From: DATGLG01 sp035294245
GTDB taxonomy: Bacteria > Pseudomonadota > Alphaproteobacteria > JACZXZ01
NCBI GenBank assembly: GCA_035294245.1
Contig: DATGLG010000042.1
Location: 62,001 to 126,000, forward strand
Direction: 5' to 3'
DNA: 64,000 bases
Part shown: piece after piece, positions 34,429-41,305 of the stretch
Numbering within the stretch: position 1 is the first letter of the stretch
How the letters are laid out: each line of letters starts with the position of its first letter
Made by a program: the position numbers and the translations under genes
The notes under the pieces: model-generated
Told to the model about the DNA's origin: nothing
Databases searched by the model: none
The model's input: only the letters and a program-made list of their open reading frames with translations

Positions 34429-35322
34429 ATGGGCATCACGACGATATTGCGGCGATCATCGATCACGGCGATCGATTACCGGTGCATGGCCGGTCCGGCG
34501 GATATGCCATTCATCGAGCGCCATGAGGCGTTCTCCGTTTCCTATGTGCGGCGGGGAAGCTTCGGCTATCGCGTCCGAGGCGAGGCCTTCGAGCTCGTTG
34601 CCGGATCGATCCTCATTGGCCACCCCGGCGATGAGTATGTCTGCACCCATGAGCACCATGCCGGCGGCGACGAGTGCCTCTCCTTCCAGTTCTCGCCGGC
34701 GCTCGTCGACACGATCAGCGCTCGCGCCGGCATTCGGCAAGGCGACATTTGGAGGACCGCTTGCCTGCCGCCCTTGGCCGAGCTGATGGTGCTTGGCGAG
34801 CTCGCGCAAGCGGCCGCCGAAGGCCGCAGCGATATCGGCCTCGACGAGGCGGGAATGCTGCTGGCCGCGCGCTTCGTCCGAACCGTTGCCGGAGAGAAGC
34901 GGGCATTGATTTGCAGGCCAGGCGCATCGCGGGCACGAAGAGGCGACCGCCGCCGGGCCGTTGAGGCGGCGCTGCGCCTCGACGATCGCGCCTCGGAGCC
35001 GAACGATCTCGACACCATCGCGGCGGAGGCCGGGCTGAGCCCCTTCCATTTTCTGCGCCTCTTCGCCAGGGTCCTCGGCGTCACGCCTCATCAATATCTG
35101 GTCCGCGCCCGGCTGCGTCGTGCGGCGCGCCTCCTGGCCGAAGAGGAGCGACCGATCACGGAGATCGCCTTCGATGTCGGGTTTGGTGATCTCTCGAATT
35201 TCGTGCGCAGCTTTCGCCGTGCCGCCGGTGTCTCGCCGCGCGGTTTTCGGCAGGCGGCAAAAGGGTATCGTCAGATCATCCGCGAGCGCCTGGCCGCGGG
35301 CGCCGTGAATTCGCTTCAATAA
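34429..35322 (+). CDS. AraC family transcriptional regulator
   Basis: 297 residues. The C-terminal two-helix-turn-helix domain is clear: LDTIAAEAGLSPFHFLRLFARVLGVTPHQYLVRARLRRAARLL, then ITEIAFDVGFGDLSNFVRSFRRAAGVSPRGFRQ. The N-terminal half resembles a small cupin-like ligand domain (SVSYVRRGSFGYRVRGEAFELVAGSILIGHPGDEYVCTHEH is its core). Ligand unknown. The start MGITTIL is taken because the cupin-like part begins soon after. No obvious divergent target gene exists; the downstream small genes are candidates. Confidence 0.88.
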   Translation: MGITTILRRSSITAIDYRCMAGPADMPFIERHEAFSVSYVRRGSFGYRVRGEAFELVAGSILIGHPGDEYVCTHEHHAGGDECLSFQFSPALVDTISARAGIRQGDIWRTACLPPLAELMVLGELAQAAAEGRSDIGLDEAGMLLAARFVRTVAGEKRALICRPGASRARRGDRRRAVEAALRLDDRASEPNDLDTIAAEAGLSPFHFLRLFARVLGVTPHQYLVRARLRRAARLLAEEERPITEIAFDVGFGDLSNFVRSFRRAAGVSPRGFRQAAKGYRQIIRERLAAGAVNSLQ

Positions 35323-35405
35323 TCGGCAGTGAGCCGGTTCACACCACGGCTGTCGCTCTTCCCCTAATATAGGCCCTAGTCCTCGATTCGAATGGGGACG
35401 GGGCG

Positions 35406-35582
35406 ATGACACAGATCGATCAACACATTCTCAATGTCCTTGCGCTCGCGACGGCGCTCCTGACGGCCGAGGCGCATGGCCTGCATGTGCGCGCGCCGGC
35501 GATCGTCCAAGCCATTTCGCAAGCGCTATGCTGTCCTTACCTGGAGCCGCCGGAATGCGTGACCCCCATTGCGGAGCCGTGA
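35406..35582 (+). CDS. small hypothetical protein overlapping next small gene
   Basis: 58 residues, from ATG at 35406 (MTQIDQHILNVLALATALL) with GGGGACGGGGCG upstream. It is soluble-looking, with a helical start and a CCPYLEPPEC cysteine cluster near the end. The stop overlaps the next start as TGATG, an arrangement that supports coupled translation. No family recognised. Confidence 0.45.
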   Translation: MTQIDQHILNVLALATALLTAEAHGLHVRAPAIVQAISQALCCPYLEPPECVTPIAEP

Positions 35583-35746
35583 TGAAGCGCGACCTCACTA
35601 AATGGCGTGAGCAGGCCTTGGCGTTTCGGGAGCTGGCCCGAACGGCAAGGGATGACGAAATCCGCGCGACCCTGCTGGATTTGGCTGGGCGCTTCGAGCG
35701 CCTCGCGAATGTCGTGCCGGACGCAAAGGGGCCCGCGAACGAATGA
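35582..35746 (+). CDS. small hypothetical protein
   Basis: 54 residues: MKRDLTKWREQALAFRELARTA then DDEIRATLLDLAGRFERLANVV. It is an amphipathic two-helix protein of a type common in alphaproteobacteria (charged helices with LLDLAxxFERLA), usually hypothetical. TGATG overlap with the previous gene. It may bind a partner through the helices; nothing more can be said. Confidence 0.55.
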   Translation: MKRDLTKWREQALAFRELARTARDDEIRATLLDLAGRFERLANVVPDAKGPANE

Positions 35747-35858
35747 CGGCTCTTCTGGTCGCCGCCGGTCGCGGCACCGACTGGACGAAGGCGCCGATCC
35801 CCGCCACAATCCACCCGTCTGCTGGTCGAGGTGGCCCGAAGGGCGGGCTTATTCGGCG

Positions 35859-36767
35859 ATGGCGGAAAAACCTCGAGTGACGGTGTTTGGCGGAACCGGC
35901 TTTCTTGGTCGCCGCATCGTCCGACGTTTAGCCGATCACGGCTTCTTCGTGCGGATCGCCTCCCGCCATCCAGCGCAGGGTGGGGCTTCGATCGCGGCTC
36001 CGGAGGCGGTCGCACCGGTTTACGCCGATGTGAATGACGATCGGTCGGTTGCGGATGCGGTGGCCGGCATGGAAGCCGTCGTGAACGCCGTCAGCCTCTA
36101 TATGGAGCGTGGCGCGCAGACCTTCCGTTCCGTTCATGTCGAGGCGGCGGAGCGCGTCGCGCGGCGAGCCCGCTCAGCCGGCGTCAAGCGACTCATCCTC
36201 GTCTCGGGAATCGGCGCTGACGAGCATTCGAGGTCGCCCTATATTCGCAGTCGTGGCCAAGGGGAGGCGATGGTCAGGAGCGCCTTCCCGGGAGCGACAA
36301 TCATGCGCCCTGCCGTAATGTTCGGGCCGGACGACGCCTTTCTGGTGACGCTTGCCACGTTGCTGAGGCGATTGCCCGCCTTCGCCTTGTTCGGCCGGGG
36401 CGGGACTCGCTTGCAGCCGGTTTACGTGGAGGATGTTGCCGAGGCGGCCGTCCGGATCCTGCAGACGGCAGAGCCGCAGGCGGTCTACGAGTTAGGCGGG
36501 CCGCAAGTCTATACCTACGCGGATCTCCTTCAGCTCATTGGTAGCCGAGCGGGGGTGAGGCGCCTGCTCGTCCCCATCCCCTTCAGCGCTTGGCACGGGC
36601 TCGCCCGTATCGCGGAGTTGCTGCCGCGGCCGCCCTTGACCCGGAACCAGATCGAGCTGATGGAAATCGACAACGTGGCGGCCTCCGGGGCCGCCGGACT
36701 CGCCTCGCTGCACATCACGCCACGATCGATCGAGGAGGTGCTCCCGGAGATCTTGCAGATGGCGTGA
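35859..36767 (+). CDS. NDUFA9-like NAD(P)-binding protein (atypical SDR)
   Basis: 302 residues from MAEKPRVTVFGGTGFLGRRIV. The Rossmann motif is GGTGFLGRRIVRRL, followed by a structural core with VEAAERVARRARSAGVKRLILVSGIGAD and YELGGPQVYTYADLLQLIG. The pattern is that of the atypical SDR family including mitochondrial complex I subunit NDUFA9 and bacterial homologues; the active-site YxxxK is degraded (SRSPYIRSRGQGE). Alphaproteobacterial members may bind NADPH and support ubiquinone or complex I biogenesis, unproven here. Longer starts to 35607 overlap the small gene and are rejected. Confidence 0.85.
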   Translation: MAEKPRVTVFGGTGFLGRRIVRRLADHGFFVRIASRHPAQGGASIAAPEAVAPVYADVNDDRSVADAVAGMEAVVNAVSLYMERGAQTFRSVHVEAAERVARRARSAGVKRLILVSGIGADEHSRSPYIRSRGQGEAMVRSAFPGATIMRPAVMFGPDDAFLVTLATLLRRLPAFALFGRGGTRLQPVYVEDVAEAAVRILQTAEPQAVYELGGPQVYTYADLLQLIGSRAGVRRLLVPIPFSAWHGLARIAELLPRPPLTRNQIELMEIDNVAASGAAGLASLHITPRSIEEVLPEILQMA

Positions 36768-36787
36768 GTGCGTGTGTCAAGCCACCG

Positions 36788-37186
36788 TCAGCCGAGCGTC
36801 GCGTCCCTGGGATTGCGTCGATCGGCGTTGCGTGCCGCCGACCGACGGCGGCGGCCGGCCGAGGCCGACGCAAAGCGCTCGCCCCAGCGGCCAATGGCGC
36901 TCTGCACCTCGCGAAAGCCATGGCCGACCTCGGTCAGCGCATAGGCGACGCGCACCGGCGGGCCCGGCGAGACCTCCCGCACCACGAGGCCGTAGGCTTC
37001 GAGGTCCTTGAGCCGGTCGGCCAGCATGCGGTCACCCATGGCCGCGAGGCGTTCGCGCAACTCGCTGAAGCGCAAGGCGCCGCCCTGCTCGAGGGTGGCG
37101 ATGATCAACCCGTTCCATGGCCGGGCGAGGACGTCCATCGCGGCTTGGAATTTCGGACAAAGATGCTCACTGCGCCTGAGCTTCAC
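36788..37186 (-). CDS. HxlR family transcriptional regulator
   Basis: 132 residues from a GTG at 37186 (MKLRRSEHLCPKFQAAMDVL) with GAGG 5 nt upstream; a TTG at 37240 would add 18. The winged-helix HxlR/DUF24 fold shows in HLCPKFQAAMDVLARPWNGLII, LRFSELRERLAAMGDRMLADRLKDLEAYGLVVREV and PVRVAYALTEVG. The single Cys near the N-terminus is where thiol-stress sensors of this family (such as YodB or HypR) react. It is divergent from a glutathione S-transferase gene with a palindrome between, implying control of that gene. Confidence 0.87.
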   Translation of the reverse strand: MKLRRSEHLCPKFQAAMDVLARPWNGLIIATLEQGGALRFSELRERLAAMGDRMLADRLKDLEAYGLVVREVSPGPPVRVAYALTEVGHGFREVQSAIGRWGERFASASAGRRRRSAARNADRRNPRDATLG

Positions 37187-37249
37187 GCGCGCCTCGTCAA
37201 AACGCGATCCCGCTTCAGTATGGGGATTTCCGCCTGGCAAGGAAAGTCC

Positions 37250-37277
37250 TTGACTCGCGCGAGCCCTTCTTTATTCT
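37250..37277 (+). promoter_or_regulatory. candidate promoter of glutathione S-transferase gene
   Basis: -35 TTGACT (37250-37255), 16-nt spacer, -10 TATTCT (37272-37277). The predicted start is near 37284, about 128 nt before the gst ATG. Confidence 0.5.
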
Positions 37278-37286
37278 GAAAACACT

Positions 37287-37309
37287 GTTACTTCTTTTTA
37301 AGAAGTAAC
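37287..37309. promoter_or_regulatory. perfect 10-bp palindrome, probable HxlR operator
   Basis: GTTACTTCTT and AAGAAGTAAC are exact inverted repeats separated by TTT. The site begins about 3 nt after the predicted start of the gst transcript, where a bound dimer would block RNA polymerase. GTTACTT-type dyads are a common form of HxlR/DUF24 operator. Confidence 0.75.
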
Positions 37310-37411
37310 TAGATGGAAACTAAGTATTCGCTGGTGGTCGGCAGGAGGGAGCTGCCGCGCGTCCCGAAACCGAAGATATCCTGTCATGTTCGCAGAAGAG
37401 GAGGTCGTCTC

Positions 37412-38020
37412 ATGAAGCTTTACTTCACTCCCGGTGCCTGCTCGCTTTCCCCCCATATCGCGCTGCGCGAGGCCGGCATCGGCTTCGACCTGGAAAAGGT
37501 CGATCTCGGCAAGAAGCAGACCGCAAGCGGCGCCGATTACAAAGCGATCAATCCGAAGGGCGCCGTCCCGGCGCTTCAACTCGATGACGGCCAGGTGCTC
37601 ACAGAGGGTGCCGTCATTGTTCAGTACATCGCCGACCGTAAACCCGAAGCGAAGCTCGCTCCTGCAGCCGGCAAGCCCGAGCGCTACCGCCTCCAGGAGT
37701 GGCTCAACTACGTCGCGACTGAAATCCACAAGGGCATCGGCCCGATGTTCAATCCCAAGCTGCCGGCGGAGGCCAAAGCCGTGCTCAAGGAGGTGCTGGC
37801 GGCGAAGTTCGACTTCCTCGCCAAGAAGCTCGACGGCAAGCCCTATCTGATGGGCAACGAGTTTACGGTGGCCGACGGCTATCTCTTCACCGTGCTGCGC
37901 TGGACGAAGGCCCACGACATCGACCTCGGTAAATGGCCGACGCTCAAGGCCTATGTCGACCGCGTGGCGGCGCGCCCTGCGGTGCAGTCTGCCCTCAAGG
38001 CGGAAGGGCTGGCCAATTGA
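37412..38020 (+). CDS. glutathione S-transferase family protein
   Basis: 202 residues from MKLYFTPGACSLSPHIALREAG with AGAGGAGG upstream. CSLSPHI is the active-site region of the bacterial (beta-class) GSTs such as GstA of E. coli, where Cys10 binds glutathione in place of Tyr/Ser. The N-terminal thioredoxin fold (GAVPALQLDDGQVLTEGAVIVQYIAD) and C-terminal helical domain (EFTVADGYLFTVLRW) are complete. It detoxifies electrophiles, fitting control by a thiol-responsive HxlR regulator next door. Longer frame to 37313 would include the operator and is rejected. Confidence 0.93.
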   Translation: MKLYFTPGACSLSPHIALREAGIGFDLEKVDLGKKQTASGADYKAINPKGAVPALQLDDGQVLTEGAVIVQYIADRKPEAKLAPAAGKPERYRLQEWLNYVATEIHKGIGPMFNPKLPAEAKAVLKEVLAAKFDFLAKKLDGKPYLMGNEFTVADGYLFTVLRWTKAHDIDLGKWPTLKAYVDRVAARPAVQSALKAEGLAN

Positions 38021-38028
38021 CGGCGTCG

Positions 38029-38046
38029 GGGGCGCTACGCCGCCCC
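38029..38046. terminator. hairpin between convergent gst and rsmA
   Basis: GGGGCG and CGCCCC pair around a 6-nt loop in the 25-bp gap between the two convergent genes. No U-tract on either strand, so bidirectional termination is only a suggestion. Confidence 0.35.
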
Positions 38047-38888
38047 TAAGCGACGAGCGCGCGATAGGCGCGGGCCAGGGCGCAGAACTCCTCCACGCGG
38101 AGCGCCTCCGCCCGCGCCGTCGGGGCAACCCCGGCGGTGGCGAGGAGTGCTTCGCTATCGACGCCGAGTTGGCGCAAGCTCGCCCGCAGCATCTTGCGAC
38201 GTTGGCCGAACGCAGCTGCGGTGATGCGCTCGAGATCATCGCGCGCCGCTTCCGCCAGAGGCTCTCGCCGCGGCACGATCCTGATCACCGTCGAGATGAT
38301 TTTCGGCGGCGGAACAAAGGCTTCCTTGCCGATATCGAACAATCGCTCAACCTGGCAGAGCCACTGGGTCATCACGCTGAGCCGGCCATAATCCTTGCCG
38401 CCGGGGGCCGCCAGCAGGCGCTCGGCCACCTCGCGCTGGAACATCAAGGTGAGGCTTTCGAAGCCGCCGATCTCGCCGAGCCAGCGCAGCAGCAGGGCCG
38501 TCGAGATATTATAGGGGAGGTTGGCGACGATGCGGCGCGGCGGCTGGCCCAGGGCTGCGGCGGGAAGGGCTAGAGCGTCGCCTTCGACAGCCTCGATGCG
38601 CCCGGGATAGGCGGCGGCGAGCTCGCCCAGGGCGGCGATGCACCGGGCATCGCGCTCGATGGCGATGACGTGGGCGGCCCCGAGCTCGAGCAGCGCTCGG
38701 GTGAGGCCGCCCGGTCCCGGTCCGACCTCGATAGTGGTGCCCGAGGTGAGATCGCCGGCGGCTCGCGCAATGCGCCGCGTCAGGTTGAGATCGAGAAGAA
38801 AATGCTGGCCGAGGGAGCGCCGCGCGACGAGGCCGTGGCGGGCGATAATGTCGCGGAGGGGCGGGAGCAGGTGGCTTGGATCAGGCAA
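38046..38888 (-). CDS. rsmA: 16S rRNA dimethyladenosine transferase RsmA/KsgA (TTG start)
   Basis: 280 residues. TTG at 38888 (MPDPSHLLPPLRDIIARHGL) overlaps the pdxA stop by 8 nt, and no ATG precedes the conserved RRSLGQHFLLDLNLTRRIA. SAM motif EVGPGPGGLTRALLE; catalytic NLPYNIS; EVAERLLAAPGGKDYGRLSV. The enzyme dimethylates A1518/A1519 of 16S rRNA as a late 30S check. Same order pdxA-rsmA as in E. coli. TTG with no strong ribosome site suggests coupling to pdxA. Confidence 0.94.
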   Translation of the reverse strand: MPDPSHLLPPLRDIIARHGLVARRSLGQHFLLDLNLTRRIARAAGDLTSGTTIEVGPGPGGLTRALLELGAAHVIAIERDARCIAALGELAAAYPGRIEAVEGDALALPAAALGQPPRRIVANLPYNISTALLLRWLGEIGGFESLTLMFQREVAERLLAAPGGKDYGRLSVMTQWLCQVERLFDIGKEAFVPPPKIISTVIRIVPRREPLAEAARDDLERITAAAFGQRRKMLRASLRQLGVDSEALLATAGVAPTARAEALRVEEFCALARAYRALVA

Positions 38889-39915
38889 GGGCTTGCCGCG
38901 CCGCCGCCCCGCGTCGCGCTGCCATGGCCCCTGCCATGGAGAGGGCGGCGATCAAGCTTTCCGGGCTTGCCACGCCCTTGCCCGCGATATCGAAGGCCGT
39001 GCCGTGATCGGGCGAGGTGCGCACGAAGGGGAGGCCCAGGGTGACGTTGACGCCGTGGTCGAAATCGATCGTCTTGAGGGGGATCAGGGCCTGATCGTGA
39101 TACATGCAGAGGGCGACGTCATAACGGGCCCGCGCGCGGGGATGGAACAGGGTGTCGGCCGGCTGGGGCCCGGCCGCCCGGATGCCGGCGTCGCGTAGCG
39201 CGGCCACCGCCGGTTCGATTATGGCGCGCTCCTCGTCCCCGAGGGTTCCCGCCTCGCCGGCGTGGGGGTTGAGGCCGGCGACTGCCAAGCGCGGCTCCGA
39301 AATGCCGAAATCGCGCCGTAGCGCTTCCGCCGCGATGCGGCCGCAATGGATGACCGCGGTCGTCGTGAGCGCGGCGAGGGCCCGCGCCAGGGGCAGATGG
39401 ATGGTAACGGGGACGACGCGCAGCCCCGGTACCGCCAGCATCATCACGGGCGCCGGCGTACCCGGCACCAGGGAGGCAAGGAACTCCGTATGGCCGGGAT
39501 GGCGGAAGCCCGCTTGGTAGAGGCTCTTCTTGTGGATCGGGCTGGTGACGATGGCTGCGGCTTCGCCGGCCTGAGCTAGCGCCACCGCGCGGCGGATTGA
39601 AGCGATAACGACTGGGCCATTCGCCGGATCGGGGCGACCCGGCGCCACCGGGCTGGCAAGAGGATGGGGTAGGACGGGGAGGGCACGCCCGAAGCACGCC
39701 AGAGCCGCTGCGGGATCCGCAATCGCCTCGATCGCGACATCGAGGCCAAGCTCGCGGGCCAATCCAGCCAGCCGATCCGGATCATCAATGGCGAAAAAGG
39801 GCGGCAGTGACGCCGGCGCACGGCGAAGCCACGCCTTGAGCGCGATCTCGCCGCCGATCCCGGCGGGCTCTCCCATGGTGAGGGCGATCGGCGCTCGGCG
39901 CTTGTCGTCCTTCAT
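38881..39915 (-). CDS. pdxA: 4-hydroxythreonine-4-phosphate dehydrogenase
   Basis: 344 residues; vitamin B6 synthesis (oxidises 4-phosphohydroxythreonine with NAD). Motifs: LTMGEPAGIGGEIALKAW, TSPIHKKSLYQAGF, GHTEFLAS, VAGLNPHAGEAG and MYHDQALIPLKTIDF (metal ligands). ATGA overlap with the surA stop, 8-nt overlap with rsmA: the three genes are coupled. Length is normal for PdxA. Confidence 0.96.
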   Translation of the reverse strand: MKDDKRRAPIALTMGEPAGIGGEIALKAWLRRAPASLPPFFAIDDPDRLAGLARELGLDVAIEAIADPAAALACFGRALPVLPHPLASPVAPGRPDPANGPVVIASIRRAVALAQAGEAAAIVTSPIHKKSLYQAGFRHPGHTEFLASLVPGTPAPVMMLAVPGLRVVPVTIHLPLARALAALTTTAVIHCGRIAAEALRRDFGISEPRLAVAGLNPHAGEAGTLGDEERAIIEPAVAALRDAGIRAAGPQPADTLFHPRARARYDVALCMYHDQALIPLKTIDFDHGVNVTLGLPFVRTSPDHGTAFDIAGKGVASPESLIAALSMAGAMAARRGAAARQALA

Positions 39916-41186
39916 GCGCGCACATCGACATAGGCGGCCATTCTCAGGTCGCGCAGATAGCGCCGCATCAGCAGGTCGAGCTTTTCGCGTCCGAGGATGT
40001 CGCGGGCCTGCTCGGCCGTCGGCAGGCCGCCCTCATCGCCGCTGCGTGAGCACACCATGACCAGCAGAATGCCGTTGTTGATCACGATCGGCTCACTGAT
40101 CTTGCCGGGCGCCAGATTGGCAATCGCGGTGCGCAGCGTCGGCGACAAGTCCTTCACGGCAATCTTTTCCGGAAGGATTGTCTTCGCATCCGGCAGCTCC
40201 TTGAGCAGCTCGGGGAAATCTGCGCAGCTCGTCGCGGTTTCGGCGATCGACTGGGCTACGGAGCGGAGGGCCTGGATATCCTGGGGCTTCGCATTGGCAG
40301 GCCCGGGAAGGAAGACATGCTGCAGCGTTAGCTCGGTGTTGTCGCTCGCGCCGCCGACTTGGCGGATGCCGCGCAACAGGAAAATGTGATAGCCCGCGAC
40401 CGTGCGAACCGGATCGGAAACCTGTCCCGTCTTGAGTTGCTCCACCGCCTTCTCGAGCTCGGGCTGAAGCGAGCCCTGCTCAATCCACCCCATGTCGCCG
40501 CCGACGGCCGCGGTGGCGCTTTGGGAGAACTGTCGCGCCAGGGCGGCGAAGTTGGCGCCCTGCCGCACCTGATCGGCAAGGCGCTCGGCCGTGCGACGCA
40601 CGTCCTCGTCCTGCTGCGGCGAATCGACCCCCAGAAAGATCTCGGCCAGGCGGTATTGGGGCTTGTTCTCGTCGGCTTTCAGCCGGGCAAGATATTCCTG
40701 CACTTGGTCATCGCCAATCTCGATCGTCGGCCGGATCTTCTGCGCGACGATCTTGCTCCAAGCTATGCCGGCGCGAATCTGCTGGGTTACGGCCGAGAGC
40801 GGAATATGCGAGGTCTTGATGAAGTCGTCGAACTGCGCCAGGGACATGTCGTTTTGCTGTGCGATGCGGCCGACGGCCTGCTCGATCTCCTTGGTGCTCA
40901 CCGTGATGTTGAGACGGCGGGCTTCCTGGAGCTCCAAGGTCTCATCAATGAGCGTGCGCAGGATCTGGGGAGCCAGCCGGGCGCGGATCTCCGGCGTATC
41001 CTGCAAGCCCGAAGAGACGATGATCAACCGCGTGCGTCCCGCCAGGTCATACATGGAGATGACCTGATCGTTGACGACCGCCGCTATGCGCTGCAAATCC
41101 TCGGCACCTGCGGGCATGCCGCCGCAAAGGACGACGAGCATCGATAGGGCGAAAAAGAAGCCTCTCACGGACGCGCCAAATTTCAT
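39912..41186 (-). CDS. surA: periplasmic chaperone/peptidyl-prolyl isomerase SurA
   Basis: 424 residues from MKFGASVRGFFFALSMLVVL, a signal peptide ending near PAGA. The N-domain starts RIAAVVNDQVISMYDLAGRTRLI. One full parvulin-like PPIase domain is visible (YRLAEIFLGVDSPQQDEDVRRTAERLADQV, GGDMGWIEQGSL, AGYHIFLLRGIR) followed by a second degenerate one. SurA guides outer-membrane proteins such as LptD to the Bam complex. A start at 41309 (ATGA with the lptD stop) is also possible but puts 41 extra residues before the signal sequence. Confidence 0.9.
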   Translation of the reverse strand: MKFGASVRGFFFALSMLVVLCGGMPAGAEDLQRIAAVVNDQVISMYDLAGRTRLIIVSSGLQDTPEIRARLAPQILRTLIDETLELQEARRLNITVSTKEIEQAVGRIAQQNDMSLAQFDDFIKTSHIPLSAVTQQIRAGIAWSKIVAQKIRPTIEIGDDQVQEYLARLKADENKPQYRLAEIFLGVDSPQQDEDVRRTAERLADQVRQGANFAALARQFSQSATAAVGGDMGWIEQGSLQPELEKAVEQLKTGQVSDPVRTVAGYHIFLLRGIRQVGGASDNTELTLQHVFLPGPANAKPQDIQALRSVAQSIAETATSCADFPELLKELPDAKTILPEKIAVKDLSPTLRTAIANLAPGKISEPIVINNGILLVMVCSRSGDEGGLPTAEQARDILGREKLDLLMRRYLRDLRMAAYVDVRA

Positions 41187-41305
41187 CGGAAATGGCACTC
41201 TGGCGTGCGCTTCGCTCTTATAGCGTTCGCTGCGCGCGACCGCAATATGTCCGCCTTCGCCCAATGTGCCGGTGGTCATTTTCGTTGTGCCCTTCGGCGA
41301 TCCTC

